NCBI GenBank assembly: GCA_020845695.1
Contig: JADLFG010000030.1
Coordinates: forward strand, 1 to 5,966
Length of the DNA: 5,966 nt
Direction of reading: 5' to 3'
Source of the DNA: Thermoleophilia bacterium
GTDB lineage: Bacteria; Actinomycetota; Thermoleophilia; Gaiellales; Gaiellaceae
Position 1 is the first letter of the stretch. Each line of letters begins with the position of its first letter. This document shows positions 1 through 3,975 of this stretch, in pieces. The notes under the pieces are model-generated. The model was not told the origin of the DNA. It ran no database searches and saw nothing but the letters and a program-made list of their open reading frames with translations. Both the position numbers and the translations under genes were made by a program.

Positions 1-478
1 AGAGCACGCACTCGTCGCCGTCCCAGCGCTCGCCGTAGCCGGCCAGGCGAGCGGGCCGGTTCGAGATGCGGCCGTGGAGCGGGAAGTCCTCGGTCTGCTT
101 CGGCGGATAGTGGTACTGCGCGGCCGTGTCCGTCGCCATGAACAGCGTGTGGTCGATGCCGCACGTGGTCAGGAAGCCGCCGCCCCAGGTACGGAAGAAG
201 CCGAGCCCCTCCCACTCGTAGTGCCATGGGCCCGCGAAGCCGACGGGCGAGGTCCAGGCGAGCGGGACGCCGCGCAGCGCGCAGCGCCCGATGTCGAAGG
301 CCCGGTCGACGAGCACGTCGAAGCAGAAGCCGGTGCCCGTCCGGACCTCGAGCACGCGGACGCCGCGCTCGACGCCGTCGCCGAGCGTCACCAGGCGGAT
401 GCCCGCGACCTGGTCGAGACGCCCCGCGCGACGCAGGAGGTCGCCTCGCCCGTACGGCTGCCCGAAAAGCTCCGGCAT
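1..478 (-). CDS. DUF4432 family aldose-1-epimerase-like protein, N-terminal part (cut by window edge)
   Basis: The first 159 codons of a gene running off the left edge; the family is usually a little over 300 residues, so about half is visible. The start is the ATG at 478. Visible family-like features are GVRVLEVRTGTG (39-50), the strand VDRAFDIGR (57-65), the aromatic-rich GPWHYEWEGLGFFRTWGGG (83-101), TTCGID (104-109) and LHGRIS (134-139). DUF4432 proteins have the galactose-mutarotase beta-sandwich fold and are presumed to act on carbohydrates; no specific reaction is established, so I assign none. The start lies 7 nt after the stop of the cyclic-nucleotide-binding gene, with only a weak GAG upstream, suggesting translational coupling in one transcript. 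Family recognition is from sequence pattern only. The C-terminal half and any catalytic residues there cannot be judged. Confidence 0.8.
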   Translation of the reverse strand, partial: MPELFGQPYGRGDLLRRAGRLDQVAGIRLVTLGDGVERGVRVLEVRTGTGFCFDVLVDRAFDIGRCALRGVPLAWTSPVGFAGPWHYEWEGLGFFRTWGGGFLTTCGIDHTLFMATDTAAQYHYPPKQTEDFPLHGRISNRPARLAGYGERWDGDECVL

Positions 479-485
479 GAGACGC

Positions 486-899
486 TCAGGATGACAGCAC
501 GCGCCTCGCGAGCGCGCGCAGGACCTTGCGCTCGACCTGCGGGTTGTGGTCGAGCAGGCTCCAGAAGCTCTGGCTCGCGAGCACGAAGAAGCGCAGCGGC
601 GTCGTCGCGGTCACGGTCGCCGTCCGGCTGCTCTTCTCGACGAGCGCGATCTCGCCGAAGAAGTCGCCCGGGCCCAGCGTGCCGACCTGCCTGCCGTCCT
701 TGCGGACCTCCGCCTCGCCCTCGACGATCACGAAGAACTCGTGTCCGAGCTCGCCCTCCCTGCAGAGCACCTTGCCCGCGTCGACCTCGAGATCGTCCGT
801 CGAGCGCGCCAGCGCCGTGAGCTCCTTCTTCGAGAGCCCGTCGAAGAGCGGCGCCCGCGCGAGCGCCGCGACCTTCGTGTCCTGGCTGAACAGCCGCAC
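486..899 (-). CDS. Stand-alone cyclic nucleotide-binding domain protein (Crp/PKA regulatory-subunit fold)
   Basis: A 137-residue protein that is almost entirely one cNMP-binding domain. Residues 12-35 (LARAPLFDGLSKKELTAL) form the N-terminal helix pair. The beta-barrel follows with AGKVLCREGE (41-50) and FFVIVEGEAEV (55-65). The phosphate-binding cassette is FGEIALVEKSSRTATV (81-96), with the family's Glu83 and Arg92 in place, so ligand binding looks competent. LRFFVLASQSF and a C-terminal helix (120-134) end the protein. There is no helix-turn-helix and no kinase, channel or enzymatic domain, so it is not a Crp-type transcription factor. It is more likely a sensor acting through a partner, which I infer. 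The start is the GTG at 899, giving the MRLF N-terminus typical of such proteins. No Shine-Dalgarno sits at a usable distance, and a TAGGCT box ends 7 nt upstream, so it may be leaderless. It probably leads a transcript that includes the DUF4432 gene. Confidence 0.9.
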   Translation of the reverse strand: MRLFSQDTKVAALARAPLFDGLSKKELTALARSTDDLEVDAGKVLCREGELGHEFFVIVEGEAEVRKDGRQVGTLGPGDFFGEIALVEKSSRTATVTATTPLRFFVLASQSFWSLLDHNPQVERKVLRALARRVLSS

Positions 900-906
900 G
901 CCCGGG

Positions 907-936
907 AGCCTATGACTCCATGAGCTCCGGCGCCAG
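907..936 (-). promoter_or_regulatory. Candidate promoter for the cNMP-binding gene
   Basis: On the minus strand, TAGGCT (912 to 907) fits the actinobacterial -10 pattern TAnnnT and ends 7 nt before the GTG at 899, so the transcript would begin at or next to the start codon. The -35 region is poor: CTGGCG at 936-931, with an 18-nt spacer, matches TTGACA at three positions. Confidence 0.35.
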
Positions 937-1049
937 ACGTGGCGGGCGCGGGCGGCGGTCAGGACCTGCGTGTGAGACCCGGAGGGCGGTCCGCACCGGC
1001 CCGGTCCGGCGGCTGCCCGCGGTCATCCGCCAGGCGGTGCCACGAACGC
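937..1049. other. Intergenic region with no gene recognised
   Basis: The spacer between the methyltransferase stop and the cNMP-binding gene is 150 nt in all. I see no convincing coding signal here. Short GC-rich self-complementary stretches occur, for example CCGCCTGGCGG on the minus strand just after the methyltransferase stop, but none has a long stem or a following T-run. A terminator is possible but not shown. Confidence 0.4.
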
Positions 1050-1934
1050 TCAGCGCAGCGCGCCGGCGATCTCGTGCAGGTGCTCGCCGGTCGTTCCGCA
1101 GCACCCGCCGATCACCGCCGCCCCGAGCTCGGCGGCCCAGGCGGCGAACGACGCCATGTCGTTCGGCTGCGCCGGATACCGGCCCGACATCGGCTCGGGA
1201 ATCCCGGCGTTCGGCTTCACCCAGAGCGGGAGGTCGCGCCCGTGAGCTTCGATCGCGGCGGCGAACTCCGTCGCGGTCGCCCTCGCGAGCTCGAGCGAGG
1301 CGCCGCAGTTGAATCCGATCCCGTCGGCGCCGAGCCCGGCCATCGCCACGACGACGTCCTCGACGGTATGGCCCATCATCGTCCGCGGCGCGCCCTGCCC
1401 GGAATCGAACGAGAACGAGACGACGACCGGCAGGCTCGTCGCCCGGCGGCACCCGCGCAGCGCAGCCTCGGCCTCGTCGAGGGCGAACATCGTCTCGATC
1501 ACGAGCAGGTCGCAGCCGCCGAGCGCCTCCGCCTGCGCCGCGAACGCATCCTGCGCGACCTGCGGCTCGAGCTCGCCGAGCGGGGCGAGCAGCTCGCCAG
1601 TGGGACCGATCGAGCCGGCGACGAGAACCCCCGGGCGCCCCTCCAGCGCGATCGCCTCGCGGGCGCACGCGACCGCGGCACGGTTGACGCGCTCGACATC
1701 CCGATGCGCGGCGTGGCGAAGCCGGACGGCGTTCGCCCCGAACGTGTCGGTCAGGAGGATGTCCGAACCGGCCCGGATGAACGAGCGGTGGAGCGCGACG
1801 AGCTCGGCGGGAGCTTCGATCGCAAGCTCCTCGGGCGCCTGGCCGGCCTCGAGCGAGCAGGACTGGAGGCCGGTGCCGACGCCGCCGTCGGCGACGCGGA
1901 CGCCCGGGCCGAGAAGCTCGCGCAGCACGCTCAC
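1050..1934 (-). CDS. Homocysteine S-methyltransferase domain protein (MetH N-terminal / BHMT-like)
   Basis: A 294-residue single-domain protein of the homocysteine S-methyltransferase family, TIM barrels that transfer a methyl group to a thiol, normally homocysteine to methionine, through a zinc bound by three cysteines. All three ligands are present: Cys210 in GIGFNCGAS, and Cys278 and Cys279 in GGCCGTT. Other family marks are DGGVGTGLQ (17-24, where DGAMGT is more usual), AGSDILLTDTFGAN (55-68), AGSIGPTGE (106-114), ETMF (147-150) and the MMGHT segment (186-190). The last resembles the BHMT-like branch of some bacteria. No cobalamin-binding, pterin or activation domain is attached, so a methylcobalamin route would need partner proteins. 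The methyl donor cannot be read from sequence. I take the GTG at 1934 because a promoter points to it. GTG 1928, two codons later, has GAGA at usable distance and is the alternative. The open frame continues far upstream but there is only shadow sequence of the neighbours. Confidence 0.9.
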   Translation of the reverse strand: MSVLRELLGPGVRVADGGVGTGLQSCSLEAGQAPEELAIEAPAELVALHRSFIRAGSDILLTDTFGANAVRLRHAAHRDVERVNRAAVACAREAIALEGRPGVLVAGSIGPTGELLAPLGELEPQVAQDAFAAQAEALGGCDLLVIETMFALDEAEAALRGCRRATSLPVVVSFSFDSGQGAPRTMMGHTVEDVVVAMAGLGADGIGFNCGASLELARATATEFAAAIEAHGRDLPLWVKPNAGIPEPMSGRYPAQPNDMASFAAWAAELGAAVIGGCCGTTGEHLHEIAGALR

Positions 1935-1940
1935 GATCTC

Positions 1941-1969
1941 AGCGTAGCCAGGCCGGCGACGGATGACCA
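1941..1969 (-). promoter_or_regulatory. Promoter of the homocysteine methyltransferase gene
   Basis: On the minus strand, TGGTCA (1969 to 1964, four of six matches to TTGACA) is followed after exactly 17 nt by TACGCT (1946 to 1941, TAnnnT pattern). The expected transcription start falls about at 1934, which is itself a GTG start codon. This suggests a leaderless mRNA and a transcription unit separate from the upstream exporter genes. Confidence 0.55.
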
Positions 1970-2011
1970 CCCGGGCGTGGATGTCAGCGAGCCCCGACGG
2001 CAAGCGTCCGG

Positions 2012-2179
2012 TCAGGCGAGCAGGAGCAGGACGACGCCGACGGCGAGAGCGAGCGCGAGGAGCGTCGCGTACCGCGCCGGCCGCACGAGATTGCCGCTCG
2101 CGCGCAGCGCGAGCGCCGTCTCGAACCCGAGCACGGCGAGCGCCGTCAGGATGACGGCCGGCCAGAGCACCGCCATCAT
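2012..2179 (-). CDS. Small two-helix membrane protein coupled to the Mn exporter
   Basis: A 55-residue hydrophobic protein that I do not recognise. It has two predicted membrane helices, about residues 6-28 (PAVILTALAVLGFETALALR) and 37-54 (the stretch ending VGVVLLLL). They are joined by a short polar turn, ASGNLVRPARY. The first ATG (2179) overlaps the exporter's stop as ATGA, and a second in-frame ATG follows at 2176. GGAAGG lies just upstream, 6 nt from the second ATG and 3 nt from the first, so the true start may be 2176 (54 residues). Almost every codon ends in G or C, as in its neighbours, which supports real coding. The frame stays open far upstream inside the exporter gene, but that part is an out-of-frame shadow. 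By overlap it must share the exporter's transcript and riboswitch. A role as an accessory subunit is inference. Confidence 0.75.
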   Translation of the reverse strand: MMAVLWPAVILTALAVLGFETALALRASGNLVRPARYATLLALALAVGVVLLLLA

Positions 2180-3138
2180 CCACCTTCCAGGCGAGTGGCG
2201 CGCACGCCGGGTTTCGCCGCCTGCGAAGCCGGCGGCGGCCTGAGCAGCGAGAGGCCAACGGCGGCGGCCAGGACGAGGATGATGACCGCGAGGGACGCGT
2301 AGACCGGGATCTCGTACACGTCGGCGACGACCATCTTGACCCCGACGAACACGAGCACGGCGGCGAGACCGACGTTCAGGTACCTGAAGCGGCCGATCAT
2401 GCCCGCGAGCACGAAGTACAGCGCCGACAGGCCGAGCAGCGAGAAGGCGTTGGCCGCATAGACGATGAACGTCTCGCGCGTCACCGCGAAGATGGCCGGG
2501 ATCGAGTCGACGGCGAAGACGACGTCGAACGTTGCGACGAGCACGAGCGCCGCGAGCATCGGGGTCGCGATCAGCCGGCCGTTCTGGCGCGTGAGCAGCC
2601 GGTCGCCGTCGTAGTCCGCGCTCATCGGAACCGCGCGGCGGATCAGGCGCAGCACGGGATTCCGCTCCGGGTGGATCTCGACGTTCGAGTGCGTCGCCAT
2701 CCGGATCCCGGTCAGGATCAGGAAGCCGCCGAACAGGTAGATCGTGTAGTGGAAGGCGTCGAGCAGCGCCGCTCCGGCGAGGATGAAGAACCCGCGTAGG
2801 ACGACCGCGCCGACGATGCCCCAGAAGATCACGCGTCGCTGGTACGCGGCCGGGACGGCGAAGTAGCCGAAGATCAGGGCGAAGACGAACAGGTTGTCGA
2901 TCGAGAGCGACTTCTCGATCAGAAAGCCCGCCAGATACTCCTCCGCCCAGGCCTGCCCCTGCCACGCCCAGAGCGCTCCGGCGAAGCCGACCCCGAGTAC
3001 CGTCCAGGCCACGCTCCAGGCCACCGCACGGCGCATCGGGATCCGCTCGCCGCGACCGGCGAACGCGACCAGATCGACCACGAGCAGGGCGCAGACGAAG
3101 GCGCCGAAACCGGCCCACACCCACCAATCGAGCGCCAC
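2176..3138 (-). CDS. alx: Alx/TerC family membrane protein, probable Mn2+ exporter
   Basis: A 320-residue integral membrane protein, close to the 321 residues of E. coli Alx, which has a role in manganese export and is controlled by a Mn2+- and pH-responsive leader. About nine hydrophobic segments are visible, roughly at 8-27, 37-58, 79-97, 103-126, 130-147, 190-211, 225-246, 256-275 and 278-299. The two signature motifs carry the conserved acidic residues: IEKSLSIDNLFV (74-85, Asp81, Asn82) and FDVVFAVDSIPAIFAV (204-219, Asp205, Asp211). FGGFLILTGIRM and VFVGVKMVVAD are further family segments. The start is the GTG at 3138, with GGGGGAGG placed 6 nt upstream. A Mn2+ riboswitch precedes it, which independently supports the manganese assignment over a tellurite-resistance role suggested by the TerC name. 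The stop overlaps a small membrane-protein gene by 4 nt. No missing residues or truncation are seen. Confidence 0.93.
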   Translation of the reverse strand: MALDWWVWAGFGAFVCALLVVDLVAFAGRGERIPMRRAVAWSVAWTVLGVGFAGALWAWQGQAWAEEYLAGFLIEKSLSIDNLFVFALIFGYFAVPAAYQRRVIFWGIVGAVVLRGFFILAGAALLDAFHYTIYLFGGFLILTGIRMATHSNVEIHPERNPVLRLIRRAVPMSADYDGDRLLTRQNGRLIATPMLAALVLVATFDVVFAVDSIPAIFAVTRETFIVYAANAFSLLGLSALYFVLAGMIGRFRYLNVGLAAVLVFVGVKMVVADVYEIPVYASLAVIILVLAAAVGLSLLRPPPASQAAKPGVRATRLEGG

Positions 3139-3141
3139 GAA

Positions 3142-3149
3142 AGACCTCC
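3142..3149 (-). promoter_or_regulatory. Shine-Dalgarno of alx, also the anti-switch strand
   Basis: GGAGGTCT (3149 to 3142) precedes the GTG at 3138. These eight bases are complementary (one G-U) to AGACCTTC at 3180-3173, the 3' strand of the riboswitch closing stem. The ribosome site can therefore be hidden when that strand is not held in the riboswitch. Confidence 0.75.
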
Positions 3150-3170
3150 CCCGTCGAGATCGTCACACCG

Positions 3171-3268
3171 ACGAAGGTCTCTCCCGCCACGCGCTCGCGC
3201 GGCCGACATCACCGGGTCAGACGACCGAAATGACGGCGATGCCCGTTCGGGGATACTGCCCCTCCGCG
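3171..3268 (-). ncRNA. yybP-ykoY (Mn2+) riboswitch
   Basis: The leader of alx has the layout of the manganese-sensing yybP-ykoY aptamer. Closing stem P1 is CGGAGG (3266-3261) with CCUUCG (3177-3172), six pairs with one G-U. The first conserved loop is GGGGCAGUA (3262-3254). A second stem pairs AUCGCCG (3240-3234) with CGGUGAU (3214-3208) and continues as UCA (3233-3231) with UGA (3219-3217) past a two-base bulge. A GC hairpin, CGCG-CGAG-CGCG, lies at about 3199-3188. The second conserved loop ends in GAGACC (3181-3176). In this class the two loops dock and bind Mn2+, stabilising P1. The gene downstream is an Alx/TerC exporter, a classic target. The loop reads GGGGCAGUA where I recall GGGGAGUA as commonest, so one extra C may be a local variant. 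Confidence 0.85.
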
Positions 3269-3270
3269 CA

Positions 3271-3279
3271 AGCGTATCA
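3271..3279 (-). promoter_or_regulatory. Candidate extended -10 promoter for the riboswitch-alx transcript
   Basis: On the minus strand, TGATACGCT (3279 to 3271) is an extended -10 (TGn followed by TAnnnT). Its TACGCT core is identical to the -10 of the methyltransferase promoter. No -35 match is seen 16-18 nt upstream. The predicted start, about 3264-3266, coincides with the beginning of riboswitch P1, so the leader would have almost no extra 5' sequence. Confidence 0.4.
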
Positions 3280-3295
3280 CGCGCGGCACGCGCCC

Positions 3296-3315
3296 CCGGT
3301 TGATCGGCCGACCGG
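3296..3315. promoter_or_regulatory. Inverted repeat over the vapBC -35, candidate autoregulatory operator
   Basis: CCGGT (3296-3300) and ACCGG (3311-3315) form an inverted repeat separated by 10 nt. It overlaps the candidate vapB -35 box. VapBC and Phd/YefM systems commonly repress their own promoter through such repeats. The arms are short and GC-rich, so chance occurrence is possible. Confidence 0.3.
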
Positions 3316-3329
3316 CGAGATCTGATGAT
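3300..3329 (+). promoter_or_regulatory. Candidate vapBC promoter
   Basis: TTGATC (3300-3305, four of six to TTGACA), an 18-nt spacer and GATGAT (3324-3329, four of six to TATAAT). The -10 ends 8 nt before the vapB ATG at 3338, where no Shine-Dalgarno is visible, so a leaderless or nearly leaderless mRNA is likely. Confidence 0.4.
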
Positions 3330-3337
3330 CCGATTCC

Positions 3338-3589
3338 ATGCGCGAGGTCAGCGCGACCGAGGCTTCCCGCACCTTCTCGAAGCTGCTCGATGACATCGTG
3401 CATGGCCACGATTCGTACCTGATCGTCCGGCACGGTCGTGCGATCGCGCGGCTCGAACCCGCCGGAGGAGCTGGAGGGCGTGCGCTCCGCGAGCTGCTCA
3501 GGACCAGGCCGCGGGACCCGTCGTGGTCGCGGGAGCTGGCCGATCTGCGAAAGGATCTCACGATCGAGGATCGGGCCTGGCCCGACTGA
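3338..3589 (+). CDS. vapB: Phd/YefM-type antitoxin of a VapBC pair
   Basis: An 83-residue antitoxin. The N-terminal half (residues 2-41) is the Phd/YefM DNA-binding fold, with the characteristic REVSATEASRTFSKLLDDI helix region and the strand pair YLIVRHGRAIARLEP. The C-terminal half (about 48-83) is charged and ends in DLTIEDRAWPD; this is the expected flexible toxin-binding arm that blocks the PIN active site. The antitoxin is expected to neutralise VapC and to repress its own promoter. The start is the ATG at 3338: it places the family N-terminus at once, there is no good Shine-Dalgarno, and a -10 box ends 8 nt upstream, so a leaderless start fits. The gene reads into vapC: GAGGA near its 3' end sits at ribosome-binding distance from the probable toxin start. 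It diverges from the riboswitch-controlled exporter with a 199-nt shared upstream region. Confidence 0.9.
   Translation: MREVSATEASRTFSKLLDDIVHGHDSYLIVRHGRAIARLEPAGGAGGRALRELLRTRPRDPSWSRELADLRKDLTIEDRAWPD
3566..3570 (+). promoter_or_regulatory. Shine-Dalgarno that decides the vapC start
   Basis: GAGGA (3566-3570) lies inside the end of vapB, 6 nt before CTG at 3577. No comparable site precedes the only upstream GTG candidate at 3523, so this element argues for the CTG as initiation codon. Confidence 0.6.
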
Positions 3590-3972
3590 TCCTCGATACG
3601 TCCATCCTCGTCGCCGCCGAGCGCGATCCGGCCGACCCGGCGACCGCCATCGCGGACGAGGATGACGGCGCGATCGCCGCCGTGACCGTTGCTGAATTGC
3701 TCGTGGGCGTCGAGCTGGCGCGAGGGCGGCGGCGGCAGGCACGCGAGCAGTACGTGGGACGGATCCTCGCAGCGATTCCGATCGAGCCGTGCACGGTCGA
3801 GGTTGCCCGAGCGCACGCCCAGCTCCTCGCGGTGACGCGACGCTCGGGACAGCCGCGGGGCGCGCATGATCTGATCATTGCCGCGACCGCGTTGACGGCG
3901 AACCGAATCGTCGTCGCCATCGACGCGTCCGGCTTCCGGGACTTGCCCGGCGTCCAGCTTCGCGAGGCGTGA
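3577..3972 (+). CDS. vapC: PIN-domain ribonuclease toxin VapC (probable CTG start)
   Basis: A 131-residue PIN-domain protein, the usual VapC length. PIN toxins are Mg2+/Mn2+-dependent endoribonucleases that cleave tRNA or rRNA and stop growth. The acidic metal-binding set is complete: Asp7 in LILDTSILVAAER, Glu40 in VTVAELLVGVE, Asp98 in GAHDLIIAATAL, and Asp116 in AIDASGF, followed by LPGVQL. The toxin therefore looks intact. The frame is open back to GTG 3523, but that start would add 18 residues of low-complexity basic sequence with no family match or good ribosome site. CTG 3577 gives the family-like N-terminus (M)ARLILDTS, has GAGGA 6 nt upstream and overlaps vapB by 13 nt, typical of coupled antitoxin-toxin genes. 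I prefer CTG, but the start is inference. The RNA target cannot be read from sequence. The stop lies 3 nt from that of the convergent dehydratase. Confidence 0.88.
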   Translation: MARLILDTSILVAAERDPADPATAIADEDDGAIAAVTVAELLVGVELARGRRRQAREQYVGRILAAIPIEPCTVEVARAHAQLLAVTRRSGQPRGAHDLIIAATALTANRIVVAIDASGFRDLPGVQLREA

Positions 3973-3975
3973 GAC

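Noticed and set aside
74..820. Long plus-strand frames across the DUF4432 and cNMP-binding genes, and similar ones at 939-2243 and 4792-5760
   Set aside because: They are composition-driven shadows: they encode low-complexity Arg/Ala/Glu-rich sequence, while the opposite strand encodes recognisable domains.
960..1049. Possible terminator hairpins between the methyltransferase and cNMP genes
   Set aside because: Only stems of 4-5 bp with mismatched surroundings and no T-run were found, indistinguishable from GC-rich background.
1935..2258. Upstream extension of the methyltransferase frame to 2258 (402 residues)
   Set aside because: The extra 108 residues are arginine-rich with no family match and overlap the small membrane protein and the alx end. 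A promoter sits at 1941-1969.
2176..3138. Tellurite-resistance function for the TerC-like protein
   Set aside because: No other ter genes are present, and the Mn2+ riboswitch with the Alx-like length points to manganese export.
2012..3190. A 392-codon minus-strand open frame spanning the whole exporter region
   Set aside because: Only its last 55 codons (from 2179) look like protein. The rest is arginine-rich and out of frame with alx, which is clearly the real gene there.
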